Source: JASLDZ01 sp964242895 (GTDB lineage: Bacteria > Pseudomonadota > Alphaproteobacteria > Caulobacterales > Caulobacteraceae). From it: a DNA stretch of 64,000 nt. Each line of letters starts with the position of its first letter. The stretch's first letter is position 1. The notes beneath the pieces are model-generated. The model was not told the origin of the DNA, made no database searches, and saw only the letters and a list, made by a program, of their open reading frames with translations. Where the stretch lies: positions 34,793-98,792 of the forward strand of contig CAXTBN010000003.1 of NCBI GenBank assembly GCA_964242895.1, written 5' to 3'. Made by a program: the position numbers and the translations under genes. This document shows positions 1 through 9,976 of this stretch, in pieces.

Positions 1-264
1 GGTCCACAGCATGCGGTGATCATCGCCGGGGCCGCCGCGGGCGTTCACCTCCCGGAACTTGGTGGAGACGTAGCGCGGCACGGGCAGGCCGGAGGGCGTG
101 TCGGCCGCGGGCGGCGGCGCGGCCGTCGCCACGCCGACGGGGCCGAGGAGCGCCGCGACGCCGCCGGCCAGCGCCCGGAGCGCCCGTTGGCGGCTCCGGA
201 GGGGGCTGCTATGCCGCCCCGGGCGCGGCCGCCCGCCCGCCTTCGACCTCCGCCCGGGAATCAT
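1..264 (-). CDS. SH3-domain exported protein (partial, C-terminus off window)
   Basis: Only the N-terminal part is present; the frame runs off the left edge. Reading leftward it encodes an Arg-rich n-region, a hydrophobic Ala/Gly/Leu core ending in a GVATA-type cleavage region, then LPVPRYVSTKFREVNARGG and GPGDDHRMLW. That is the start of the bacterial SH3-like domain (SH3_4 type) common in exported alphaproteobacterial proteins. The only in-frame ATG seen is at 264. It overlaps the ATG of the divergent dehydrogenase (263), so the exact start is uncertain. The likely location is the periplasm; the function is not known from sequence, although the family is thought to bind cell wall or protein partners. 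Confidence 0.6.
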   Translation of the reverse strand, partial: MIPGRRSKAGGRPRPGRHSSPLRSRQRALRALAGGVAALLGPVGVATAAPPPAADTPSGLPVPRYVSTKFREVNARGGPGDDHRMLWT

Positions 265-1249
265 GAGCGCCAGCAAGCCCAAAGTCGCCGTGACGCGCAA
301 GCTGCCCGACGCGGTGGAGGCGCGCATGCGCGAGCTGTTCGACGTGGAGCTGAACGCGGACGACCGCGCCATGACCGCCGACGCGCTGGGGCAGGCGCTG
401 GCCACCGCCGACGTGCTCGTCCCCACGGTCACCGATCGCCTCGACGGACGCCTGCTCAGCCGCGCCGGGCCGCAGCTGAAGCTGATCGCGCAGTTCGGCG
501 CGGGCGTGGACAACATCGACGTGGCCACCGCCAACCAGCGCGGGATCACCGTCACCAACACGCCTGGCGTGCTGACGGAGGACACGGCGGACATGACCAT
601 CGCCCTGATCCTGGCCGCCGCCCGCCGGCTCGTGGAGGGCGCGCAGGTGGTGCAGGCGGGCCAGTTCACCGGCTGGAGCCCCACCTGGATGATGGGCCGC
701 CGCATCACCGGCAAGCGGCTGGGCATCGTCGGCATGGGCCGCATCGGCACGGCCGTGGCGCGACGTGCGCGCGCGTTCGGCCTGTCGATCCACTACCACA
801 ACCGCAAGCCCGTCAGCCCGCAGATCGAGGCCGAGCTCGGCGCGACCTACTGGGAGAGCCTGGACCAGATGCTGGCGCGCACCGACATCGTGTCGGTCAA
901 CTGCCCGCACACCCCGGCCACCTTTCACCTGCTGTCCGCGCGACGGCTGAAGCTGCTCCGCCCGGACGCCATCCTGGTGAACACCGCCCGCGGCGAGGTG
1001 GTGGACGAGGCGGCGCTGGCCAACATGTTGGCGCGCGGCGAGATCGCGGGCGCCGGCCTCGACGTCTACGAGAACGAGCCCGCCATCAACCCCAAGCTGC
1101 TGAAGCTGCCCAACGTGGTGCTGCTGCCGCACCTGGGGTCCGCCACGGTGGAGGCGCGCACGGACATGGGCGAGAAGGTCATCATCAACATCAAGACCTT
1201 CCTCGACGGCCACCGCCCGCCCGACCGCGTGATCCCCTCGATGCTGTAG
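263..1249 (+). CDS. D-2-hydroxyacid dehydrogenase (glyoxylate/hydroxypyruvate reductase type)
   Basis: A 328-residue cytosolic NAD(P)-dependent oxidoreductase of the D-isomer-specific 2-hydroxyacid dehydrogenase family, reducing 2-oxoacids such as glyoxylate. The Rossmann motif GMGRIGTAVARRARAFG, the NTARGEVVDEAAL segment carrying the catalytic Arg, and a C-terminal PHLGSAT carrying the catalytic His are all visible. The length matches the family. ATG 263 is chosen because the protein then begins MSASKPKVAVTRKLP, the usual N-terminus of glyoxylate reductases. There is no Shine-Dalgarno upstream, and the start overlaps that of the divergent SH3 gene. The exact substrate cannot be deduced. Confidence 0.9.
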   Translation: MSASKPKVAVTRKLPDAVEARMRELFDVELNADDRAMTADALGQALATADVLVPTVTDRLDGRLLSRAGPQLKLIAQFGAGVDNIDVATANQRGITVTNTPGVLTEDTADMTIALILAAARRLVEGAQVVQAGQFTGWSPTWMMGRRITGKRLGIVGMGRIGTAVARRARAFGLSIHYHNRKPVSPQIEAELGATYWESLDQMLARTDIVSVNCPHTPATFHLLSARRLKLLRPDAILVNTARGEVVDEAALANMLARGEIAGAGLDVYENEPAINPKLLKLPNVVLLPHLGSATVEARTDMGEKVIINIKTFLDGHRPPDRVIPSML

Positions 1250-1288
1250 GATCGGGCGGGCTCCGCGCCCGCCTGACCCGCGCCGGCC

Positions 1289-2035
1289 TCAGATCACGAC
1301 CAGGCCGCCGCCCGCGACGATCTCCTCGCCGGTGACGAAGGTGGCGTCGGCCGCCAGGAACAGCACCGCCTTGGCGATCTCGTCCGCCTGGCCGATGCGC
1401 TTCAGCGGCACTTGCGAGACGATCTGCGTTTTGAAGCCCTCCACCTGCTCGGGCGTCAGGCCGCCGCCCTTGCCGAAGATGGGCGTGTCGATCGGGCCGG
1501 GGCTGATGGCGTTCACCCGGATCCCCCTGGGCGCGAGCTCGGCCCCCAGGGTGCGGGCGAAGGAGCGCACGGCCGCCTTGGTCGCCGAGTAGACGCTCGC
1601 GCCCGCCATGCCCGACGAGGCCGCGGTGGACGCCGTGAAGACGATGGCGCCGCCCTGCGGGATGTGCGGCGCGGCCGCCTTGGCCGCGAACAGCGCGCCC
1701 TTCACGTTGATGTCGAACTGGCGGTCGAAGCCCTCTTCCGTGAGCTGGTCCAGCGGCGAGAAGGCGGCCACCCCCGCGTTCACGAACAGGATGTCGATGC
1801 GGCCGTGCCGGGCCGCCACGTCGTCGGCCAGCGCCTGGGAGGCCGCCGGGTCGGACTGGTCGGAGAGCACCACCTCGACCCCCGGCAGCGCCGCGCGCGC
1901 CTTGTCGAGCCCGTCGGGGTTGGCCCCGGTGGCCACCACCGTGGCGCCTTCCGCCTGGAACAGGCGCGCGGTCGCCTCGCCGATGCCCGTGGTGCCGCCC
2001 GTGATCAGGGCGACCTTGCCGTCCAGCTTGGCCAT
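1289..2035 (-). CDS. SDR-family NAD(P)-dependent oxidoreductase
   Basis: A 248-residue classical short-chain dehydrogenase/reductase. The N-terminal cofactor motif TGGTTGIG, the structural NAG motif (FVNAGVAAF) and the catalytic S and YxxxK of the STAASSGMAG / VYSATKAA region are in order. The C-terminal PGPIDTPIF is typical of 3-oxoacyl-ACP reductase or glucose-dehydrogenase-like members. A good Shine-Dalgarno (AAGGAG, 8 nt before the ATG) supports the start. It faces the upstream dehydrogenase convergently (40-base gap) and lies 104 bases downstream of purA on the same strand. The substrate is unknown. Confidence 0.9.
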   Translation of the reverse strand: MAKLDGKVALITGGTTGIGEATARLFQAEGATVVATGANPDGLDKARAALPGVEVVLSDQSDPAASQALADDVAARHGRIDILFVNAGVAAFSPLDQLTEEGFDRQFDINVKGALFAAKAAAPHIPQGGAIVFTASTAASSGMAGASVYSATKAAVRSFARTLGAELAPRGIRVNAISPGPIDTPIFGKGGGLTPEQVEGFKTQIVSQVPLKRIGQADEIAKAVLFLAADATFVTGEEIVAGGGLVVI

Positions 2036-2139
2036 GATGCGAACTCCTTGTGATCCGTCGCGAGCCCCAGGTAGGCACGGCCGGCCGGAATCGAAACAGT
2101 CGTGGTCACAGTTCTTCGGCGGCCCGCCTCAGCTGCGCT

Positions 2140-3429
<1,290 letters not shown>

Positions 3430-3453
3430 GTGCTCAGGTCTTCCGGTTGCGGC

Positions 3454-4044
3454 TCAGCGGAAGCGGTACATGACGCGCAGGCCCACGTCGTCCATGCCCT
3501 GGTTCTTGCCCGAGTGCAGGATCTGGCCGTTGGAGAGGTGGACGTAGCTGGCCTCGACCTTCACGTCCTTGTTCAGCTTGTAGCCGAAGGCCAGCTCGGG
3601 CTCGAACAGGTCATGGCTGCCGAAGTCGATGCGCGTGGCCGCCAGGTGCTGGCGGCGCGCGCGCTCCATGGCCGAGATCGTCGGGTCGAAGGCGTTGCCG
3701 ATGTCGGCCTCGCCGGTGGTCCCTGCGAAGCCGATGCCCGGGCGGATGTACCAGTGCTCGCTGTGCAGGATGGCGATCGGCCAGTCGAAGCCGAGCGCGA
3801 TGAAGTCCGTCGGCACGTTGGAGTTGATGCCGATCATGCCGTGGATGGCGGGACTGAAGATGTACTTCAGCGCTGAGATCCGGTCGGTCTCGAAGCCGAA
3901 CATCATGTCGGCCCCGCCCTCCTGGCTCTGCTTGGTGCCGACGCCGTGGGCGTAGGCGCCCGTCCAGACGTCCGCCGCCGAAGCGGCCGAGGCGCACGCC
4001 AGCGCCATAGCGCCCGCCAGGAGCGCCGTCGCGAACCGCTTCAT
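3454..4044 (-). CDS. PagL-like lipid A 3-O-deacylase / acyloxyacyl hydrolase family outer-membrane protein
   Basis: A 196-residue exported protein with a clear signal peptide (KRFATALLAGAMALACASAA, cleavage near AxA at about 23) and an amphipathic beta-barrel pattern ending in an aromatic residue followed by Arg (VMYRFR). The C-terminal SYVHLSNGQ carries the HxS pair (His169, Ser171) of the PagL catalytic site; Asp185/186 may take the role of the family's Glu. The expected role is removal of the 3-O acyl chain of lipid A in the outer membrane. Activity is inferred from family membership. It precedes purA by 24 bases. Confidence 0.8.
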   Translation of the reverse strand: MKRFATALLAGAMALACASAASAADVWTGAYAHGVGTKQSQEGGADMMFGFETDRISALKYIFSPAIHGMIGINSNVPTDFIALGFDWPIAILHSEHWYIRPGIGFAGTTGEADIGNAFDPTISAMERARRQHLAATRIDFGSHDLFEPELAFGYKLNKDVKVEASYVHLSNGQILHSGKNQGMDDVGLRVMYRFR

Positions 4045-4185
4045 GTGTGTCTTCCCCGCCGGACAGGTTCGGCGGACGCTCTAGCCGCGCCGCGCCCGCG
4101 CGCCAAGGGCTTGAGGCGTCTCGACAGTCGGGCGCGCCCCCGCCAAGGTCGCCGCCCCATCCCCATCGGTGTGATCGCCCCGCCC

Positions 4186-6120
4186 ATGACCCGCCTGCGC
4201 CTCGCGCTGCTCCTCACCGCCGGCCTGCTCGCCGCGGCCCCCGTCTCCGCCCAGGAGCGCCTGCCGCAGCCCGCGCCGCCCGCGCCGCCGATCGAGGCGC
4301 CGCGCGACGTCGCCTACGCGCCGGGCGCGCTGAAGCTGAGCGTCGACGTCACCGATCTCGACCGCCGCATCTACCAGGTGCGCGAGACCGTCCCCGTGGC
4401 CGGGCCCGGACCGATGACGCTGCTGTTTCCGCAGTGGCTTCCGGGCAACCACTCGCCGAGCGGCCCCCTGCCGCAGCTGGCCGGCCTGATCATCACCGCC
4501 AACGGCCAGCGCGTGCAGTGGACGCGCGATCCCGTCGAGGTGTTCGCCTTCCACGTGAACGTGCCCGCGGGCGCCTCGGCGCTGGAGCTGCGGTTCCAGC
4601 ACCTGTCGCCCACCCAGCCGAGCCAGGGCCGCGTGACGGTCAGCCCCGAAATGGTCAGCCTGTCGTGGAACGAGGTCGCCCTTTACCCGGCCGGCTATTT
4701 CGCCCGCCGGATCCCCGTGGACGCCTCGGTGACCCTGCCCGAGGGCTGGGGCTACGCCACCGCGCTGGAGACGGGCTCGAAGACCGGGGGCGCCGTCAGC
4801 TTCAAGCGCACAGACTTCGACACCCTGGTCGACTCGCCGCTGAACACGGGCCGGTACTGGAAGAGCATCGACCTCGGCGCGCCCGGGCCGGCTCCCGTGC
4901 GCCTCGACATCATGGCCGACAAGCCGGACGACCTGGAGATCAAGCCGGAGCAGCTGGCCGCGCACAAGCAGCTCGTGCAGCAGGCCTACAAGCTCTACGG
5001 CGCGCACCACTACAGCCACTACGATTTCCTGTTCTCTCTTTCCGACAAGATCGGCGGCGAGGGCCTGGAGCATCACCAGTCGTCGCAGGACGGCGTCGGC
5101 CCCGACTACTTCACCAAGTGGGACGACCGCCCCGCCGATCGCGACCTCCTGCCCCACGAGTACACCCACAGCTGGAACGGCAAGTTCCGCCGCCCCTTCG
5201 ACCTGTGGACGCCCAGCTTCAACGTGCCCATGCGCGACAGCCTGCTGTGGGTCTACGAGGGCCAGACGCAGTACTGGGGCTTCGTGCTGGCCGCGCGCTC
5301 CGGCCTTTGGACGCAGCAGATCTTCCTGGACGCGCTGGCGGCCACCGCGGCGACCTACGACAACCTGCCCGGCCGCACCTGGCGCGCCATGCAGGACACC
5401 ACCAACGACCCGATCATCAACCAGCGCCGGCCGCAGGGCTGGCGGTCGTACCAGCGGTCGGAGGACTACTACTCGGAGGGCCAGCTGATCTGGCTCGACG
5501 CCGACACGCTGATCCGCGAGCGGTCGGGCGGCAAGCGCTCGCTGGACGACTTCGCGCGGCGCTTCTTCGGCGTGGAGGACGGCAGCTACGTCCCCGACAC
5601 CTACACCTTCGACGACGTGGTGGCGGCGCTCAACGCGGTGCAGCCGTACGACTGGGCGAGTTTCCTGCGCACGCGGCTGGACGGCCACGGCCCGGGCGCG
5701 CCGCTCGACGGGATCAAGCGCGGCGGCTACCGGCTGGTCTACACCGACACGCCCAGCGACTTCGTCAAGAAGAACGAGGCGGAGCGCAAGATCATCGACC
5801 TGAGCTTCTCGCTGGGCGTGGTCGTCGGCCGCGAGGGCGTGCTCTCGTCGGTGCTGTGGGACTCGCCGGCGTTCAAGGCGGGCCTGATCTCGGGCGAGAC
5901 GCTCGTGGCCGTGAACGGGGACGCCTACAGCCCCGAGGCGGTCAAGGAGGCGCTCAAGGCGGGCCACGGCAAGGGCGGCGGCGTCGATCTGCTGATCAAG
6001 GCCGGCGACCGCTACAGGACCGTTCGCGTCGCCTACGACGGCGGGCTGCGCTACCCGCACCTGGAGAAGGCGGCGGGCGGCGGCGCCTCGTTGGAGGCCA
6101 TCGCCGCGCCGCGGAAGTAG
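4186..6120 (+). CDS. M61-family (glycyl aminopeptidase-like) metallopeptidase with PDZ domain
   Basis: A 644-residue exported zinc peptidase. ATG 4186 gives a clean signal peptide (TRLRLALLLTAGLLAAAPVSA); the open frame extends further upstream without a better start. A beta-rich N-terminal domain is followed by the thermolysin-like catalytic domain with HEYTHSWNG (H324-E-x-x-H328) and a third ligand, Glu358, in WVYEGQTQYWG. A C-terminal PDZ domain (SPAFKAGLISGETLVAVNG) ends the protein. Family members cleave N-terminal Gly or Ala residues. It is divergent from the PagL-like gene. Confidence 0.9.
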   Translation: MTRLRLALLLTAGLLAAAPVSAQERLPQPAPPAPPIEAPRDVAYAPGALKLSVDVTDLDRRIYQVRETVPVAGPGPMTLLFPQWLPGNHSPSGPLPQLAGLIITANGQRVQWTRDPVEVFAFHVNVPAGASALELRFQHLSPTQPSQGRVTVSPEMVSLSWNEVALYPAGYFARRIPVDASVTLPEGWGYATALETGSKTGGAVSFKRTDFDTLVDSPLNTGRYWKSIDLGAPGPAPVRLDIMADKPDDLEIKPEQLAAHKQLVQQAYKLYGAHHYSHYDFLFSLSDKIGGEGLEHHQSSQDGVGPDYFTKWDDRPADRDLLPHEYTHSWNGKFRRPFDLWTPSFNVPMRDSLLWVYEGQTQYWGFVLAARSGLWTQQIFLDALAATAATYDNLPGRTWRAMQDTTNDPIINQRRPQGWRSYQRSEDYYSEGQLIWLDADTLIRERSGGKRSLDDFARRFFGVEDGSYVPDTYTFDDVVAALNAVQPYDWASFLRTRLDGHGPGAPLDGIKRGGYRLVYTDTPSDFVKKNEAERKIIDLSFSLGVVVGREGVLSSVLWDSPAFKAGLISGETLVAVNGDAYSPEAVKEALKAGHGKGGGVDLLIKAGDRYRTVRVAYDGGLRYPHLEKAAGGGASLEAIAAPRK

Positions 6121-6205
6121 GCTGGCGCGGCCTCACCGCCGCCGCCATACTGCACCAGGGGAAGGGCGGACCGCGCGGGAGCGTGCGGTCCCGGTCGGAG
6201 CGTCG

Positions 6206-7612
6206 ATGCCGTCGAGCCCACCTCCCGTCCTCGGACCTCGCCGCCTCGCGCGCGCCGCCCTCGTCGCGGGCGCGCTCGCCGCCGCGCTGGTCCCCGCCGC
6301 CGCTTCTGCGCAGGGCGGCGGCCCCAAGCTGCAGATCATCCGCGACACGGAGATCGAGGAGATCATCCACCAGGAAGCCGACCCGGTGTTCATCGCCGCC
6401 GGCCTCGACCCCAAGCAGATCCAGCTCGTGCTGGTGCAGGACGAGTTCAACGCCGCCACCACCGGCGGCCGCCAGTTCATCGTCGGCACCAAGCTGATCC
6501 AGGAGACGGCCAATCCCAACGAGCTGATCGGCGTGCTCGCCCACGAAGCGGGCCACGCCGCGGGCGGCCATCCGATCCGCAACGACATCGGCCGCGCGGG
6601 CATCATGCCCATGGTGATCAGCGCCGGCCTGGGCCTGCTGGCGCTGGCGGCGGGCATACCGGACGCCGGCCTCGCGCTGCTGGTCTCCTCGCCGTACTTC
6701 GGTGCGCTGGCCTCCATCGGCTACTCGCGCGAGCAGGAGGCGCGCGCCGACCAGGCCGGGGCCACCTACCTCGAGAAGGCGGGAATGAGCGGGCGGGGCC
6801 TGGTCAGCTTCTTCGAGCGCTTCCGCTACGAGGAGGTGTTCAGCGAGGCGCGGCGCTACAAGTACTTCGTCGACCACCCGATCTTCGCCGAGCGCGTTGA
6901 GCTTCTGCGCCGCCGCGTCGAGACCCAGCCGCACTACAGGGCGGTCGACCCCTCCGGCCTGCTCGCCCGCCACGAGATCATGAAGGCCAAGCTGAAAGCC
7001 TTCACGGAGGCGCCGCAGACCACCTTCATCAGCGTCAGCGAGACCGACACCAGCTTCCCCGCGCGATACGCCCGCGCCATCGCCTACTACCGCTCGCTGG
7101 AGACCGACCGGGCGCTGAAGCTGATCGACGGGCTGATCGCCGATTATCCGAAGGACCCCTACCTCTACGAGCTGAAAGGCCAGACCCTGTTCGAGAGCGC
7201 CAAGAGCGCCCAGGCCGAAGCCGCCTACACCCAGGCGGTGCAGCTGAAGCCCGACGCCAGCCTGCTCCGCGTGCTGCTGGCGCAGGCCATCCTCGGCCAG
7301 GACGACGGCAAGAAGGCGGACGCCGCTATCCCGCACCTGAAGCGCGCCCTGGTGCTGGAGAACGACAACCCCTTCGCCTGGCAGCTGCTCAGCCAGGCCT
7401 ACGACGCCAAGGGTCAGGGCGGGGCCGCGCGCCTGGCAGCCGCCGAGGCGCGCTACGCCGTAGGCGACATGAGGGAGGCGCGCATCTTCGCCATGCGCGC
7501 CCGCGAGGCCCTGGACAAGAACACCCCCGAGTGGCGGAGGGCGACCGACATCGTCCTGGCCAGCCGCCCCAGCGCCAACGACCTCAAGCTGATCGCCGAC
7601 GGGACGGGGTAG
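6206..7612 (+). CDS. M48-family zinc metalloprotease with C-terminal TPRs (BepA-like)
   Basis: A 468-residue periplasmic protease. It has a signal peptide ending ASAQ near residue 36 and a catalytic HEAGHAAGGH motif (H113-E-A-G-H117), followed by the EARAD motif that supplies the third zinc ligand. A long helical C-terminal half contains tetratricopeptide-like repeats (about residues 280-440). This architecture matches the BepA/YfgC family, which handles misassembled outer-membrane proteins. It follows the M61 gene by 85 bases on the same strand, so two envelope peptidases sit together. Confidence 0.9.
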   Translation: MPSSPPPVLGPRRLARAALVAGALAAALVPAAASAQGGGPKLQIIRDTEIEEIIHQEADPVFIAAGLDPKQIQLVLVQDEFNAATTGGRQFIVGTKLIQETANPNELIGVLAHEAGHAAGGHPIRNDIGRAGIMPMVISAGLGLLALAAGIPDAGLALLVSSPYFGALASIGYSREQEARADQAGATYLEKAGMSGRGLVSFFERFRYEEVFSEARRYKYFVDHPIFAERVELLRRRVETQPHYRAVDPSGLLARHEIMKAKLKAFTEAPQTTFISVSETDTSFPARYARAIAYYRSLETDRALKLIDGLIADYPKDPYLYELKGQTLFESAKSAQAEAAYTQAVQLKPDASLLRVLLAQAILGQDDGKKADAAIPHLKRALVLENDNPFAWQLLSQAYDAKGQGGAARLAAAEARYAVGDMREARIFAMRAREALDKNTPEWRRATDIVLASRPSANDLKLIADGTG

Positions 7613-7627
7613 CTCGCGCGGACCTCG

Positions 7628-9307
7628 TCAGGCGGCCAGCGCCGCCGGGGCGGCGCGGCCGCGGATCAGGTCGGCCGCCTTCTCCGCGATCATGATGGTG
7701 GGGGCGTTGGTGTTGCCCGAGACCAGGCGCGGCATGACGGAGGCGTCCACCACGCGCAGGCCCTCCACCCCCACGACGCGCAGCTCGGCGTCGACCACCG
7801 CGGCGGGGTCGGCGCCCATGCGGCAGGTGCCGACGGGGTGGTAGATCGTCGTGCCCGTGGCCTGGGCGAAGGCCAAGAGCGCCTCGTCGGTCGCGAGCTC
7901 CGGCCCCGGGTGCATCTCGTGGTCGATCACCGCGGCCAGCGCCGGCTGCGCCGCCATGCGCCGCGCCCAGCGCAGCCCGGCCACCACCACCTCCTGGTCC
8001 AGCGCGTTCGACAGGTAGTTGGCCGTGATCGCCGGGTGGCGCGCAGGATCGGAGGAGGCGATGCGGACCGCTCCGCGCGACTCGGGGCGCAGCTGGCACG
8101 GGGCGAGCGTCAGGCCGGGCTCGGCCTCCAGCACCATCTTCTGCTCGTTGGCCAGCTTCTCCAGGTCCATGGTCGCGGGCAGGATGTGGAACTGGATGTC
8201 CGGGGTGGCGAGCTCCGGCCGCGACTTGACGAAGGCGCCCACGTGCGCGGCCGACAGCGTCAGCAGCCCCTTGCGCCGGAAGGCGTAGTTGAGCACCTCG
8301 CCCAGGAACCGCAGGCCGTGCGTCTGCTCGTTGACCGACACCTGCCCCGCCTTGAGGCGGTAGCGGCCGGCCACGACGTAGTGGTCCTGCAGCCCCTCGC
8401 CCACCTGCGCCCGGTCGGCCACCACGGGCACGCCGTGCTCCGCCAGCAGCGCGCCGGGGCCGACGCCCGAGAGCTGCAGCAACTGCGGCGAGTTGATCGC
8501 CCCGCCCGCCAGGATCACCTCGGCGCGGGCGCGCAGCGTCTCCGGCGCACCGCCCGCCCGCCGGAACTCCACGCCCGTGGCGCGGCGACCCTCGAACAGA
8601 ACACGCGAGGCGAGGGCGCCGGTGATCACCTGCAGGTTGGGCCGCTTCATCGCCGGGTGCAGGTAGGCCACCGCCGCCGAGCAGCGCGCGCCGTCGCGCT
8701 GCGTCACCTGGAACCAGCCGACGCCCTCCTGGTCGGCCCCGTTCAGGTCGTCGCGCCGCGGCAGGCCCGCCTCCACGCACGCTGCGATGGCGTGCTCGCT
8801 GACGGCGTGGCCCTCCATGTCGGAGACGTGCAGCGGGCCGCCGTCGGTGTGCAGCTCGCCGTGCAGCGCCCCCCGCTCCTGGTGCTGGGACCGGCGGAAG
8901 TAGGGCAGCACGTCGTCCCAGCTCCAGCCGGCCGCGCCCATCTGCCGCCAGCCGTCGTAGTCCTGCGGCTGACCGCGCACGTAGAGCATGGCGTTGATCG
9001 ACGAGGAGCCGCCCAGCACCTTGCCCCGCGGCCACACGTGCGTGCGGCCGCCGGAGGAGGGGTCCGGCTCCGTCTGGTAGAGCCAGTTGACCTTGGGATC
9101 CTTCAGCGTGGCCGCGTAGCCGACCGGCACGTGGATCATCAGGTTGGAGAGGAACTGACCGGGGTTCTTCGTCGGCCGGTCGTCGCCGCCCGCCTCCAGC
9201 AGCACCACGCGCACCGCCGGGTCCTCCGACAGGCGCGCCGCCAGCACGCAGCCGGCGCTGCCCGCGCCCACGATCACGTAGTCGGCTTCCCGCTCCGCTT
9301 CGGCCAT
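7628..9307 (-). CDS. GMC-family FAD-dependent oxidoreductase (choline dehydrogenase-like)
   Basis: A 559-residue flavoenzyme. The N-terminal ADP-binding motif YVIVGAGSAGCVLAARLSE, the GMC signature around HVWPRGKVLGGSSSINAM and the C-terminal YHPVGTCRMG / GNTNAPTIMIAEKAADLI block, with catalytic His and Asn, are all present. The family oxidises alcohols or choline to aldehydes. No betaine gene neighbours it, so the substrate is open. It is convergent with the M48 gene (15-base gap). Confidence 0.92.
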   Translation of the reverse strand: MAEAEREADYVIVGAGSAGCVLAARLSEDPAVRVVLLEAGGDDRPTKNPGQFLSNLMIHVPVGYAATLKDPKVNWLYQTEPDPSSGGRTHVWPRGKVLGGSSSINAMLYVRGQPQDYDGWRQMGAAGWSWDDVLPYFRRSQHQERGALHGELHTDGGPLHVSDMEGHAVSEHAIAACVEAGLPRRDDLNGADQEGVGWFQVTQRDGARCSAAVAYLHPAMKRPNLQVITGALASRVLFEGRRATGVEFRRAGGAPETLRARAEVILAGGAINSPQLLQLSGVGPGALLAEHGVPVVADRAQVGEGLQDHYVVAGRYRLKAGQVSVNEQTHGLRFLGEVLNYAFRRKGLLTLSAAHVGAFVKSRPELATPDIQFHILPATMDLEKLANEQKMVLEAEPGLTLAPCQLRPESRGAVRIASSDPARHPAITANYLSNALDQEVVVAGLRWARRMAAQPALAAVIDHEMHPGPELATDEALLAFAQATGTTIYHPVGTCRMGADPAAVVDAELRVVGVEGLRVVDASVMPRLVSGNTNAPTIMIAEKAADLIRGRAAPAALAA

Positions 9308-9383
9308 CGCCCGGTCCTCACTCCGTCACTGCGGAGCCACCATGGCGGGCGCGCCGGGGCGCGTGAAGAGGTATGTGGCGCGC

Positions 9384-9953
9384 ATGACGACGAGTGAGGA
9401 CGCGACCGTACGGTGGGGCGCGGCGGGGGCTTGGACGCTCGCCGCCCTGTCGGTGGCCGGCGCGGTGCTGCAGATCGCCGGCCGCCTGCCCGCGGCGGCC
9501 GGCTCTCCGGGGCTTGTGTGGACGACGGCCGCCGTCCTGGCCGGAGCGGGCGCGGCGCAGGCGGCCGTCGTGCGCGGCGCAGGGCGAGCCCTCGGGCCGG
9601 CCACCCGCGTGCTCCTGGGAGCCGGGCTGGCCGGGTGGGCGGCGGCGGCTCTGTGGCTCGGCGCGGCTGCGGCGCTGTCGGCCGGCCCGCTCGCCCCGCC
9701 GCTCCTGGCCGTGCGCCTCGCCGAGTTCGCGCCCACCGCGCAGGGCTTCTGGGCCCTCGGCGTCGCCGCGGTCGCGTGGCGGCTGAAGGCCTGGCCCGCG
9801 TGGCTGAGGGTGACGGGCGCGGTCTGGGGCGCCGGCGCGGCGGTGCTGCCGGGCGCTCCCGTGCTGAACGCGCCGGTGCTGCTGGTCGGCCTCGCATGGT
9901 GGACCGGGCTCGGCTTCGCCCTGCTACGACGTGGACGGTCCACCTCGGGTTAA
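9384..9953 (+). CDS. hypothetical multi-pass membrane protein
   Basis: About 189 residues, with four to six hydrophobic segments rich in Ala, Gly, Leu and Trp (about residues 12-32, 42-60, 70-100, 125-140, 155-175) and short polar loops. No family was recognised. ATG 9384 (MTTSEDATVRWG) is preferred over an upstream in-frame start at 9342 because the membrane domain begins soon after it. Its TAA lies 23 bases before the DUF2336 gene, so co-transcription is possible. Confidence 0.6.
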   Translation: MTTSEDATVRWGAAGAWTLAALSVAGAVLQIAGRLPAAAGSPGLVWTTAAVLAGAGAAQAAVVRGAGRALGPATRVLLGAGLAGWAAAALWLGAAAALSAGPLAPPLLAVRLAEFAPTAQGFWALGVAAVAWRLKAWPAWLRVTGAVWGAGAAVLPGAPVLNAPVLLVGLAWWTGLGFALLRRGRSTSG

Positions 9954-9976
9954 CGCGTCGGGCGCACCGTCGCGGC

